Shown in pieces: positions 8,801-16,880 of a DNA stretch of 64,000 bases (its first letter is position 1; every line of letters starts with the position of its first letter). The notes under the pieces are model-generated. The model saw only the letters and a list, made by a program, of their open reading frames with translations, made no database searches and had not been told where the DNA came from. The position numbers and the translations under genes were made by a program. This stretch comes from Sphingobacteriales bacterium. GTDB taxonomy: Bacteria; Bacteroidota; Bacteroidia; Chitinophagales; CAIOSU01. Where the stretch lies: the NCBI GenBank assembly GCA_027483645.1, contig JAIXUD010000020.1:1-64000 (forward strand). Reading direction: 5' to 3'.

Positions 8801-10075
8801 GAACATATAGTTGGTAGGTACAGAACCACCATAACCGTTAGAACGATCACTGGTAAATGGCGAGCCATCAATCCAGAAACCTGACATGTAATTATAAAAA
8901 TTAATTGCGCTCTGAGGATTACCTGTTACACTAAAGTCATTTTCATAGTAAAGGAATGTTTCCATACCCAGTTTGTCAGGTATTCCATTGGTAACGGTTC
9001 CAGAAAACGGACCTTCAAAATAATCCACCCCAACAATAGGAATGCTCACACCATATCCACGGCTTGCACAATCAGGGTCGGTACTCAATCCATTATAGAC
9101 GTAGCCTAAGCCTAGTGCAGTATCACAACCTACATAGTCGTTATTAAAACAGCCCAAGTCGGCATCTACCCACTGGCCCATGTAGAAATCATTAATTGGG
9201 GTATTAGCCTTATTCAGAATGTCGTAGCGATAAAAAGTCATGTTGTTTACTTCATCAGAAGTACGGAAAGCAAACGCCAAAGCACCTACCTGCACACCAA
9301 TAGCCTGTCCACCGGTTTCGGTGTGGATGTTACCTTTATCATTATACACCCAGAAAATCATCTGGTCTGCATAGATGCCATCGGCAACTGCACCGCAACT
9401 TGGGCTACCATTAATAACTGGGTAGTCACCATTAATAGGGTCATAAACACCATTACCATTAAAATCGAAATAAGGAGCCAGCTCGTCCAAGATAACCAAC
9501 TGCACATCGCTTTTGCCACGGGCATTCAAGTTACCTTTTGCGGGCCAATTGAATATTTCTGGGTACTTAGATTCGCAATTGCAATTGGGGAAGGTCTCGT
9601 TACGGAACGCATCTATATCCGCACCAAACACCTGCCAATGGCGGTCATAGTCTTGGCAGGTCTGTACATTAATGGTTGCCGTAGCATCCAACGGGCCTGG
9701 CCAAAAGTCGTTACCGGTTTGGCGATACGTTTGTGCAGCAATTTTCAAGTTGCCACCCGCATCTATACCACCCAACCAAACAGCACCCGCAAAAAGGGAG
9801 TGCACAGAAGGAGCTGAACCTGGCGGATCAATTTTCGGAACCTCAAATTTCGCATCGGTAAGATCCCACCACATGTCGCCACCATTCTGCAAGATGGTGC
9901 GCACGTTATTAATCTCAAGGGTTACAATAGAAGTAGCCGCAGGGCAACTAGAAGCTGCCGCTTTGTAAAAATCATTGTTTTTACCTGATGTGCCCAAATT
10001 TTCTTTCGCCAACAAGCCCATCGGAGCCAACGTAATGAGCAAGCAAGTGGCAAGGGTAAATAACTGTCTAGCCAT
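5900..10075 (-). CDS. Large secreted protein with T9SS-type C-terminal domain
   Basis: A 1391-residue exported protein with a signal peptide of about 23 residues. I recognise no enzymatic domain. The body is rich in Asn, Asp, Gly and aromatic residues and in predicted short strands. It has several D-x-N-G-N-G-x-x-D-like loops (for example near residues 200-215) that could bind calcium, and a C-N-C-C-Q cluster near residue 935. The last ~100 residues (from V-V-P-N-P-Y-Y) match the pattern of T9SS type A sorting domains: P-N-P, I-Y-S-I-D-G, then a G-V-Y-L-I-H-V strand. It ends in an unusual tail rather than the common K-x-x-K. It sits between a TonB-dependent receptor and a PorV-family barrel, which suggests surface display with these partners. 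Confidence 0.7.
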   Translation of the reverse strand: MARQLFTLATCLLITLAPMGLLAKENLGTSGKNNDFYKAAASSCPAATSIVTLEINNVRTILQNGGDMWWDLTDAKFEVPKIDPPGSAPSVHSLFAGAVWLGGIDAGGNLKIAAQTYRQTGNDFWPGPLDATATINVQTCQDYDRHWQVFGADIDAFRNETFPNCNCESKYPEIFNWPAKGNLNARGKSDVQLVILDELAPYFDFNGNGVYDPINGDYPVINGSPSCGAVADGIYADQMIFWVYNDKGNIHTETGGQAIGVQVGALAFAFRTSDEVNNMTFYRYDILNKANTPINDFYMGQWVDADLGCFNNDYVGCDTALGLGYVYNGLSTDPDCASRGYGVSIPIVGVDYFEGPFSGTVTNGIPDKLGMETFLYYENDFSVTGNPQSAINFYNYMSGFWIDGSPFTSDRSNGYGGSVPTNYMFPNDPGGAAFPATWSECSANNIAGDRRWVQASGPFTLQPGARNYITVGTVWVRQGSQSSCAADIDLLRSADIKAQALFNNCFKLVDGPDAPDLVIRELDQELIIMLQNEGSNNDNDSYNEIDPLAFELQQTFPTLIPDATYTFQGYILYQLRNGQISPDNLNDPTLARIVAQVDVQDGIGKIVNKTLNRELCGEVPTLLVDGADAGIRRSFRIREDLFATGNTTLINHKTYFFTAVAYAHNYYTTGTVSSEDTECGQVPILQEQKSPFLQGRKNQFIYSAIPHKPEGADAGTILNSEYGDLLNVTRIDGSGNGGFNLELTDSSISAILASPDHVFDKVVYKGGNAPIQVQIVDPMLARAQSFRLYFPDTVYYNTPTDTFSVGYAVDTVYNRFTAPSSRWMVVTSPDDSVYYADRGLEQLNEQLILDYGISISLQQVANVGDTSQNTLGYITSSISFADSTKQWLNFIPDGGGGPNLTNWIRSGQFKEQDDPVPPYKHFFDDHYWRCNCCQAPAVPPNTPCEDAIIFYDPTQEFNNVLDGTWAPYALAANKVNTTLTDPNDPQWSTNFTYGPGFLINFRITRATGVPAFSPLPKSSDMLPPSYNLDSLMSIDLVLTNDKSKWTRCVVVETGEDFATNEGGVFKGQLRNSPSKGKDGEEQFQPAPSFERDTGRSYFPGYAINVETGERLNMMFGENSFAVGENGRDMLWNPSKNILSPLRQILFGGGHYIYIMDSKYDEGEAIHDTMMKYRGLAGLSYPNIGTVVQATSRLNDPIYRNIMYTAMPVVNPSFDLLSLADGVVPSAVTVKIRVRKPLGNFVATNENEGRPAYEFSTDGFQVETDVTDVAKNHLDQIRVVPNPYYAYSAYETSELDNRIKITNLPGTCTVTIYSIDGVLIRQFKRDVGPNTHYGENTNLKTNLDSSLDWDLKNTKNIPVSSGVYLIHVEAPGLGERTVKWFGVMRPFDLGTF

Positions 10076-10098
10076 AATCGACTATTTAAAATTCATTA

Positions 10099-13000
10099 TT
10101 AAAAATCAAACCTAACACCCAAACGGATTACACGTGGTAAGCTATAGTTGTTAGGGTTGTCAATCCAAGCATTATACAAATCGCTGTAAGAATCAGGGTT
10201 CAACTGGTTGCCCACGTCTTGTTGGCCTAAGCTAGATGCTAGGTAACCATCGTCATCGGCGTTGCCAGTGTACGAGTAAACGTTAACAATATTGCGGGTA
10301 TCCAATAGGTTCTGAATCAATATGTATACATTGAAGTACATCTCTCTTCCAGCTTTACCGGTTTCCTTGTTGGTTGGGGTTATGTTGAAACCTTTGTCAA
10401 TACGCAAATCCAAACGGAAGCTCCAAGGCAAACGTGCGCCGTTGATTGAGCCTTTTGGTATCGGGCGCTGCGGTACGCTAGTTTTACCCTCAGCGGTTGG
10501 GTTTTGCTGTTGGGTATAAGGTGTACCCGAACGGGTACGGCCAATCAAGTTGATTCCAAAGTCAGATAGAATCTGCTTGCCTTTTTTGCTCACAGGGCCA
10601 TTGTAGTTAGCACCTGAGCCATAACGGTAGTCGGCAGTAAGGTTAATCAAGTGGCGCGCATCATAGTTCAATGGTGCAATGGTACGCAAGTTTGGTTGGC
10701 CAGAGTTTACCAAATTCAACTGGGTAATATCGTTTGAGCCAGTACCTTCAGCAAACTGCAAGGTATAGTTTAAGCGCAAGCTAAGGTTGCTCGTGCGGGT
10801 TTTACGCATATCGTAATCGATAGAGAAGCCTTTAACTGTACCAAAATCGACGTTGCCAAAAGTGGTATAATCACGTGGGAATGCAAAACGCACCTGTACA
10901 ATCTGCACCATATCGCGCATCTCGCGGTAGAAAGCCGAGAAGGTAATGGCACTGTTTTGAGTAACTAACTGGCGGAAACCAATTTGGTAGTCAATCGTTT
11001 TCTCTGGTTTCAAATTCGGGTTGTTGAAAACCGAAGTGATATTCTCGTTAAAGAAGTAGTAATCAGAAGGCGTAGCGATGATACGGCCTTGCGGGCGCTG
11101 GGTCAATATATCGTAGTGGGCAAAGAACGAGGCCTCGTCAGTAAGGTTGAACGAGAATGCCAAACGTGGCATAATGGTAATTTGCGGCACATAATCAGAG
11201 AAAGACGTGTTCGGGTCAAAATTCTCGTTCTTGATATTATCAGCCGGGTTTGCCAACAGCGGGGTTGGACGGGCACTTGGTGAGTTGGCACCAATTACGC
11301 GTGGGTCAGCAACTTCTACACCTTCGGCAGTATACCAAGTTGCTCCATCACGGAAACCTTGTACAACTGGGTTTGCTTTATTGTTATCGTCAACATACAC
11401 TTTATAGTCGCCACCAATACTGTTAGGAATAATGTAGCCCCTGTCAGCAACCTCATCAACCGTAAGGATTTTGTACAGCGAGTATTGGTCGGCCAATACT
11501 TTTTGGTTGGCATCAAAACGGTCAATACGCAAACCTACGTTAAACAACAAGTCTTTGAACTGGAATTTATCTTGTACGAAGAACGCGGTGTATATAGGTC
11601 GGAACGCACCAACGTTACGAAGGTAGTTTCCGTCAGCATCTTTCTCGGTAAAGAAATCGTTGAACGAAGGTTGGCCTTTTAACTTGTTACCCTTGTAGTC
11701 AAAACCATTATACTGCACGAATTGGTTGCCTTGGTTCAATAACTCATCAGCACTGAACATATCTAGCGTAAAGAAGTCAGGCGAAATGGTATCGATGTTG
11801 ATAATATCAAGGTTGTCAGCACCTAGGCCCAATTTTTCGCGCAACCTGCGGTCGAAATACGTTTGAGTACCGTTGTTGATTTGGCTAGTAAGGATGGTAT
11901 CATATACGCTAAATGCTGGTGCACCTGCGAAACAACGACAAGTTTGATCAAACTCGTACTCTACGCCGTCAATCAACAGGCTAAAGTCATTCAAGTTGTC
12001 CAAATCTGGGTCAACAATGTGCTGGTTCACATTTTGACGCATTAAGTTCCACAAGCCAACCGGTGCAACCGAATAGTTACGGTCAACACGTTGCTCGAAC
12101 TCAAAACCAAATTCCAAGGCATGCTTGTTACGGCTTGATGCACCTGGGCGTTGAATATCAACCGATCCAATAAAAGTAATGCGGAACTGGTCGTTATCCG
12201 ATACGCCATAGTTACCAAAGCGATCAGTATTGAGGCCGCCTAGGTTATACCATATACCGTGTACATTCTGGAAATTATCGCCATTACGCAATCCGTTATT
12301 CGATTGGATGTCGGTAAGGTTGGTGTAGTAGGTTTCGCGGTCAGTACCAGCTAGCTCATAGTAGCGGCTCATATAGTTGGCACCAACTTGGTTGCGATCT
12401 GATGGGGCAAAAGTTACCAAAGTATCTTCGGTACTGGTTTGTACATAGCCAATCAAGTTCCTTTCGTTGCCGGCTGAGTCGATATAGGTAATCTGACGGT
12501 TTTCGAAAGTAGGTTGACGGTAGATGTCATAACGGCCAAGGTAGCCATAATCGAAAGCATTGGTACCGTGGGTCTCGTCTTCGAAAGAGTTGCGAACCTT
12601 AGAGTAGTCAAACTGGATGCTGTAGTAAGCATTCTGGAAAGGACTCTTAGATGGCTCGGTTTCAGCGCCAGTGTAAGCTTTGCCAAAACGCTGGGTGTAG
12701 CGGGCAAATACCCTCCACGAAAGCTCCTTATACAAAGGATTATTTGCAGAGTTGAATAGCGTGTTACGTGGAATCCAATCATTGTAACGATTGTAGTTAA
12801 TGTTACCACCAACAATAAAGCCAATGTTATCAGTAAGTTTGAAATCCAATTTGCTTGATAGGCTATAGTTCTGGTTGGCCGTGTTATTTTTTACTTTCAC
12901 GTTCTCCAAATCATCAAAAGTTACGGTTTGAGCCGCAGAGATAAACGAGCCGCCCACCGGTGAGCGAACAATTGGGTTCTGCTCCAAATCCCTCAATACA

Positions 13001-13902
13001 TCATCCTTTACTTGGTATACGCCAACGGCTGATGGATCTGGGTCAAGCTGGTAAGTGTACTCACCCGCAACAAAGAAACCGATTTTAGCTTGGGCGGAGT
13101 CAGTGCCTTTATCCTTGATATAGATAGGGCCTGTAAGGTTAAAGTTACCAAGGTTATAGCCGAAACCATCCAAAAACTGGGAGGTAATCAACTCTATACC
13201 GCCGTTAAGCTGGCGAGATGGGCCTTTGGTTACAATGTTAATGATACCACCAGTTGCATCGCCGTAACGGGCTGGCACACCACCGGTAATTACAGTAAGC
13301 TGCTCAATGGCGTTTGCTGGCAGGTTGGTGCTACCACGTACGCGGATACCGTCAATATAGTATTCAGTTGCATTATCCCTTGAGCCTTTGATACTCAACG
13401 CAGAACCTTCATCTTCTTGAAATACACCCGCGCTGGTAGAGGCTATCGATTGGATGTTACGGGTAGGCAACGACTTGATTTCCTCCGCCGAGATGGTGGT
13501 TTTGGTAGAGTTGCTCTCCTTATCGATGAGGGGCACCTTGTAGGCAACAATTTCCACACCCTCGATCACTTTCGATTCTGGCTTCAATAGTTGGTTGAGC
13601 GTAGTAATACGGTCGGTGTTCATTTTTACGCCAGTAATAACTACGGTACCGTAGCTAAGGGACGTAAATTCTACGTCGTAAGTACCGGCATCCAACGGCT
13701 TGACGGTGTAAAAACCATCAAAATCGGCTTGCGCGCCCGTTACCAATACCCCGTTTTTCTTAACGGCAACGTTGGCAAACGGAACTCCCTCTCCATTTTC
13801 GTCGGTAACCTTGCCTGAGAGTTCACCTGTTTGGGCAAACGCTAGATTCACACCCAGGAACATTAGTACCAGGGCTGAGAAAAGCCTTATCATAACCTGC
13901 AT
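10099..13902 (-). CDS. TonB-dependent receptor with CarboxypepD_reg-like N-terminal domain
   Basis: Outer-membrane receptor of about 1267 residues. In order: signal peptide ending in F-A-Q-T; a carboxypeptidase-D regulatory-like Ig fold (G-E-L-S-G-K-V-T-D-E-N-G-E-G-V-P-F-A-N-V) over about residues 30-110; a plug domain with S-I-K-G-S-R-D-N-A-T-E-Y-Y-I-D-G-I-R-V; then a long 22-strand-type barrel ending in the aromatic pattern I-R-L-G-V-R-F-D-F. It uses TonB/ExbBD energy to import an unknown ligand. No SusD partner is present, so it is not a standard SusCD glycan pair. The start is the ATG at 13902, with AAGGA 8 nt upstream; the open frame reaches a TTG at 13920. First gene of a three-gene operon. 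Confidence 0.9.
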   Translation of the reverse strand: MQVMIRLFSALVLMFLGVNLAFAQTGELSGKVTDENGEGVPFANVAVKKNGVLVTGAQADFDGFYTVKPLDAGTYDVEFTSLSYGTVVITGVKMNTDRITTLNQLLKPESKVIEGVEIVAYKVPLIDKESNSTKTTISAEEIKSLPTRNIQSIASTSAGVFQEDEGSALSIKGSRDNATEYYIDGIRVRGSTNLPANAIEQLTVITGGVPARYGDATGGIINIVTKGPSRQLNGGIELITSQFLDGFGYNLGNFNLTGPIYIKDKGTDSAQAKIGFFVAGEYTYQLDPDPSAVGVYQVKDDVLRDLEQNPIVRSPVGGSFISAAQTVTFDDLENVKVKNNTANQNYSLSSKLDFKLTDNIGFIVGGNINYNRYNDWIPRNTLFNSANNPLYKELSWRVFARYTQRFGKAYTGAETEPSKSPFQNAYYSIQFDYSKVRNSFEDETHGTNAFDYGYLGRYDIYRQPTFENRQITYIDSAGNERNLIGYVQTSTEDTLVTFAPSDRNQVGANYMSRYYELAGTDRETYYTNLTDIQSNNGLRNGDNFQNVHGIWYNLGGLNTDRFGNYGVSDNDQFRITFIGSVDIQRPGASSRNKHALEFGFEFEQRVDRNYSVAPVGLWNLMRQNVNQHIVDPDLDNLNDFSLLIDGVEYEFDQTCRCFAGAPAFSVYDTILTSQINNGTQTYFDRRLREKLGLGADNLDIINIDTISPDFFTLDMFSADELLNQGNQFVQYNGFDYKGNKLKGQPSFNDFFTEKDADGNYLRNVGAFRPIYTAFFVQDKFQFKDLLFNVGLRIDRFDANQKVLADQYSLYKILTVDEVADRGYIIPNSIGGDYKVYVDDNNKANPVVQGFRDGATWYTAEGVEVADPRVIGANSPSARPTPLLANPADNIKNENFDPNTSFSDYVPQITIMPRLAFSFNLTDEASFFAHYDILTQRPQGRIIATPSDYYFFNENITSVFNNPNLKPEKTIDYQIGFRQLVTQNSAITFSAFYREMRDMVQIVQVRFAFPRDYTTFGNVDFGTVKGFSIDYDMRKTRTSNLSLRLNYTLQFAEGTGSNDITQLNLVNSGQPNLRTIAPLNYDARHLINLTADYRYGSGANYNGPVSKKGKQILSDFGINLIGRTRSGTPYTQQQNPTAEGKTSVPQRPIPKGSINGARLPWSFRLDLRIDKGFNITPTNKETGKAGREMYFNVYILIQNLLDTRNIVNVYSYTGNADDDGYLASSLGQQDVGNQLNPDSYSDLYNAWIDNPNNYSLPRVIRLGVRFDF

Positions 13903-13931
13903 TTTAAGTATCCTTAACAAACGATAGCCGA

Positions 13932-13939
13932 CAAAAATA
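13932..13939 (-). promoter_or_regulatory. Candidate -7 box for the TonB receptor operon
   Basis: The minus strand reads TATTTTTG, a full match to TAnnTTTG, 30 bp upstream of the chosen start. No TTTG-like -33 box lies at the right spacing, so support is partial. Confidence 0.4.
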
Positions 13940-14015
13940 GTAAAGTTTGTGAAAAATGGTTAAATAATTTGCCGTGCGGGGCATTTTTGGCACGCTATTA
14001 GCCGAATAACTTGCC

Positions 14016-14951
14016 TTAACCGATTTCTTTTACCTTGACAACCACCCATTTAGCAATCTTTTCCTTCGATTCATTTGTCCATCCAGCAATGTGCGGATTT
14101 AACATTACCCTGTTGTGTGCAATTAAAGCATCAAACCAGCGTTGTTCATCCACACTTAAGCTTCCTATCTGTTCATTCTCAAGCACATCCAGCGCCGCTC
14201 CCCTTATTTTACCTTCTTCAAGGCCCCATAGTAGGTCATCGGTGCGCACCACCTTCCCCCTTGATGTATTTATCAAGAAAAATGGTTTCGCAAATTGCTC
14301 AATAAACCCTCGGTTTACCAAGTATTGTGTTTCGGGTGTTAATTGTACGTGCAGGCTTACAATGTCAGCATGCTCGTAAATGGCATTTAGGCGGGTTTCT
14401 TCAATCGTTCCGGTACCATAGCCGGTTATATATTTATCGTAGGCCAGTATTCGCACATCAAACCCTGCTAGTCGCTGGGCAAAAGCTCTACCGGTATTGC
14501 CGAACCCTATAATCCCCACTGTTTTTCCTCCTACCTCAGTTCCCCTATTGGGTTCGCGCAGCCACTGCCCTTTTCGCACTTGTGCGTCGGCCCGGATTAT
14601 GTGGTTCATCAACCCCAGTAGCAAGCCCATGGTATGCTCAGCTACTGCGTCGCGGTTGCCTTCAGCTGTGTTAAAGTACCTGATTCCCCGGGCATCCGCA
14701 TATTGTTGGTCGATAACCTCTAATCCCGAACCAAGCCGTCCTATAAATTTTAGACGCACACCTTTGTCAATCAGTTGCACGCCCGCATATATTTTGCTGT
14801 TTATTATCAATCCGGTGTATTCCGAAATAACATTCAGCGTAGCAGCTTCAGAAATATCTGGCTGATAATCAACCTCATAACCTAGCTGTTGCAGCCCTTC
14901 GGGCAGCAGCGGGTGTACGGGGTCGGTAATCAAAATTTTTCCTTTGCTCAC
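14016..14951 (-). CDS. D-isomer-specific 2-hydroxyacid dehydrogenase family protein
   Basis: A 311-residue NAD-dependent dehydrogenase. The Rossmann signature G-I-I-G-F-G-N-T-G-R (about residues 146-155), the catalytic Arg region I-N-T-S-R-G-K-V-V, a Glu in L-E-N-E-Q, and the catalytic His in L-N-P-H-I-A-G-W identify the family. The best-known member is 3-phosphoglycerate dehydrogenase (SerA), but there is no C-terminal ACT or ASB domain and no serC neighbour, so the substrate is open. The start is GTG at 14951, whose GTGA overlaps the TGA of rsmA: translational coupling. Confidence 0.88.
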   Translation of the reverse strand: MSKGKILITDPVHPLLPEGLQQLGYEVDYQPDISEAATLNVISEYTGLIINSKIYAGVQLIDKGVRLKFIGRLGSGLEVIDQQYADARGIRYFNTAEGNRDAVAEHTMGLLLGLMNHIIRADAQVRKGQWLREPNRGTEVGGKTVGIIGFGNTGRAFAQRLAGFDVRILAYDKYITGYGTGTIEETRLNAIYEHADIVSLHVQLTPETQYLVNRGFIEQFAKPFFLINTSRGKVVRTDDLLWGLEEGKIRGAALDVLENEQIGSLSVDEQRWFDALIAHNRVMLNPHIAGWTNESKEKIAKWVVVKVKEIG

Positions 14952-15718
14952 TTCTTTTCAAGTAGTAGGGTAACTGCAAAAAAATCTTCCAAGCTCATTT
15001 GCTCGGGCCGGCGGGTAAAGTAATCCATAGCCAAGGCCTCGTCGCTTGGCTGGAAGCCCGACAAGCTGTTGCGCAGCATTTTGCGCCGCTGGTTGAAGGC
15101 AGCCTTTACCACTTGCTTAAACACGATGGGGTTACAGGGCAGTGTTTGGCGTTCATTCCGCTTCAGGTTTATCACTACCGAATCAACCTTTGGCGGCGGG
15201 CTGAAAGATTGCGGTGGTATGTGGCAAATGAGGCCCATTTGGTACCATGCAGCTAATAGCACGCTCAATATGCCGTAGTCCTTTTTGCCAGGGCCAGAGA
15301 TAACCCTTACGCCCACTTCCTTCTGGAACATACCCGTAACCTGCACTACCCTATCTTGGTGCTCCAATATCTGGAAAAGTATTTGGCTGGAGATGTTGTA
15401 TGGGAAGTTGCCCACCACTATAATATCTCCAGTAGGCAGTGCATCCCACTTGAACTTCAAAAAATCTTGGTGTACCAACCTATTGCCCAGCTGCGGGAAC
15501 TGCGCCTGCAAAATGGGTATCAAGTCATCATCCACCTCTACGGCATAAAAGCGCTCGCCATAGCGCTCCAGCAAGGGCGCGGTGAGCACGCCACGGCCTG
15601 GACCGATCTCTACCACGGTAAAGTTGCCGGGCTCTGGTAGGGTCGCGACGGTTTGGCGCACCACATCCATATCCTTTAAAAAGTGTTGCCCGAAGGCTTT
15701 TTTGGCTTTATGATCCAT
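14948..15718 (-). CDS. rsmA: 16S rRNA (adenine1518-N6/adenine1519-N6)-dimethyltransferase RsmA (KsgA)
   Basis: RsmA dimethylates two adjacent adenines in the loop of helix 45 of 16S rRNA, a late step in 30S maturation. It has K-K-A-F-G-Q-H-F-L, the SAM-binding E-I-G-P-G-R-G-V-L-T, acidic motif V-E-V-D-D-D, and the catalytic N-F-P-Y-N-I-S-S (motif IV). The C-terminal domain has P-P-P-K-V-D-S and F-N-Q-R-R-K-M-L-R. Length 256 is normal. It overlaps the following dehydrogenase gene by 4 bp. Upstream lies a dispersed repeat (15722-15750) and a candidate promoter. Confidence 0.97.
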   Translation of the reverse strand: MDHKAKKAFGQHFLKDMDVVRQTVATLPEPGNFTVVEIGPGRGVLTAPLLERYGERFYAVEVDDDLIPILQAQFPQLGNRLVHQDFLKFKWDALPTGDIIVVGNFPYNISSQILFQILEHQDRVVQVTGMFQKEVGVRVISGPGKKDYGILSVLLAAWYQMGLICHIPPQSFSPPPKVDSVVINLKRNERQTLPCNPIVFKQVVKAAFNQRRKMLRNSLSGFQPSDEALAMDYFTRRPEQMSLEDFFAVTLLLEKK

Positions 15719-15721
15719 TTT

Positions 15722-15750
15722 GGTCGACGGTCCACGGTCGACAGACCACG
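15722..15750. repeat. Dispersed GTCGAC/GGTCCACGG-type intergenic repeat
   Basis: Short palindromic words (GTCGAC, GGTCCACGGTC) abut the rsmA start. Related GGTCCATGG/GACGATGGACC words occur at 18364-18396, 28284-28300 and 46833-46857, always between genes. Confidence 0.55.
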
Positions 15751-15779
15751 GATAAAAAGTAAATTAGGTGAAGTAATGC

Positions 15780-15805
15780 TACCTTTGCAGTAGTGCACAA
15801 AGGTA
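15780..15805. promoter_or_regulatory. Face-to-face TACCTTTG boxes between rsmA and the rluA-type gene
   Basis: TACCTTTG on the plus strand (15780-15787) and the same octamer on the minus strand (15805-15798) form a perfect 8-bp inverted repeat 10 bp apart. Each fits the TAnnTTTG -7 consensus and points at a flanking gene. Good -33 boxes are lacking. It could be overlapping divergent promoters, or an operator. Confidence 0.42.
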
Positions 15806-15844
15806 CACAACACAATTGTACATCTTACTTTGTGCCTTGCTTTT

Positions 15845-15874
15845 GTCTTGATACTTGATACTTACTACTTGATA
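15845..15874 (+). repeat. Start-proximal dispersed repeat, copy 1
   Basis: A 30-bp sequence built on CTTGATACTTGATACT-x-ACTACTTGATA. Copies also occur on the minus strand at 56977-57004 and 63914-63943; this one differs from the last at one base in 30. In all three it reads in the same direction as the gene that follows and ends within about 0-20 bp of its start. Confidence 0.75.
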
Positions 15875-16552
15875 CTGAAAGACCAAATACTCTACGAAGA
15901 CAACCACCTACTGGTAGTAAACAAACTGGCTGGCCAGCTTTCGCAAGGCGACGAAACGGGCGACCCGTCGCTTGCCGACGACCTGAAGGTATACATAAAG
16001 GAGAAGTACAACAAGCCAGGCGAGGTGTTCCTAGGTGTGGTGCATCGCTTGGATAGGCCCACCAGCGGCGTAATATTATATGCCCGTACCAGCAAGGCCC
16101 TGGTGCGCCTTAACGAGATGCTGCGCGAGCGCACCGTGAAGAAAACCTATTGGGCATTGGTAGCTAACCGCCCCCAGCAAGAGGATGCCACGCTAAAGCA
16201 CTGGCTGCTGAAACAGGGCAGTAACAACACCAGCGTGGTAGTATCGCCCAAGCATAAATTGGGCAAGGAAGCCACCTTGCACTATACCCTTATAAAAAGC
16301 CTGAAAGAGCGCCACCTGCTGGAGGTAAACTTGGAAACGGGCCGCCACCATCAGATACGGGTGCAGCTCAACAGCATCGGCAGCCCCATCGTAGGCGACC
16401 TGAAGTATGGCTACCGAACTGCCAACGCCGATAAGAGCATCTGCCTACACGCCCGCCGTATTGAATTCATACACCCCGTGCAAAAAACTAAAATGACCTT
16501 TACGGCACCGCTGCCCAAATTGGATGTTTGGCGCGAGTTTGAGGGGGCTTAG
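15869..16552 (+). CDS. RluA-family 23S rRNA/tRNA pseudouridine synthase
   Basis: The family converts uridine to pseudouridine in rRNA or tRNA. The catalytic motif H-R-L-D-R-P-T-S-G holds the essential Asp (residue 62 from this start), and L-x-T-G-R-x-H-Q-I-R-V-Q-L is the second family motif. There is no S4 domain, as in short single-domain members. The start is uncertain: there is no ATG, the frame opens from a TTG at 15830, and residues before L-K-D-Q-I-L-Y-E-D-N-H are encoded by a dispersed repeat. I place the start at the TTG at 15869, which gives 227 residues. The target uridine cannot be told. Confidence 0.85.
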   Translation: MILKDQILYEDNHLLVVNKLAGQLSQGDETGDPSLADDLKVYIKEKYNKPGEVFLGVVHRLDRPTSGVILYARTSKALVRLNEMLRERTVKKTYWALVANRPQQEDATLKHWLLKQGSNNTSVVVSPKHKLGKEATLHYTLIKSLKERHLLEVNLETGRHHQIRVQLNSIGSPIVGDLKYGYRTANADKSICLHARRIEFIHPVQKTKMTFTAPLPKLDVWREFEGA

Positions 16553-16597
16553 ACAGGCAAACACTCAAGGAACGTCTTTGTGAAAACCCAAAAACAC

Positions 16598-16705
16598 GCG
16601 TCATTGCGAAGGCCTACATGATGTTGCGGTTACCAATGCCTTGCAATGGCCTGTGGCTACTTTTCTCACTGCTTGCAGTAATCCCCTGCGACGAAGAATG
16701 ATATT
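16598..16705 (+). repeat. CGTCATTGCGAAGGCCTAC repeat, copy A (diverged)
   Basis: It shares its start (GCGTCATTGCGAAGGCCTAC), its middle (CAATGGCCTGTGGC) and its end (AATCCCCTGC-x-ACGAAGAAT) with copies B and C, but has an extra ~20 bp inside. It lies between the rluA-type gene and copy B. Confidence 0.75.
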
Positions 16706-16742
16706 CCCTAACCGATATATGATTACCATCCCCACACAATGC

Positions 16743-16826
16743 GCGTCATTGCGAAGGCCTACTTAGTCTCGCCATTATGTGATGCCCTTCAATGGCCTGT
16801 GGCAATCCCCTGCCACGAAGAATAAT
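16743..16826 (+). repeat. CGTCATTGCGAAGGCCTAC repeat, copy B
   Basis: It ends 55 bp before the GIY-YIG start. It contains a GTGGCA/TGCCAC stem and matches the reverse complement of copy C at nearly every position. Confidence 0.85.
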
Positions 16827-16880
16827 ATGCACGAGTCCGACCCCCTATTTCATTATTTTGAAAATTACTAATTTCAGTTG

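Noticed and set aside
9323-9817. 164-codon plus-strand frame inside the 1391-residue gene
   Set aside because: Antisense shadow; the minus-strand protein is continuous and has a signal peptide and sorting domain.
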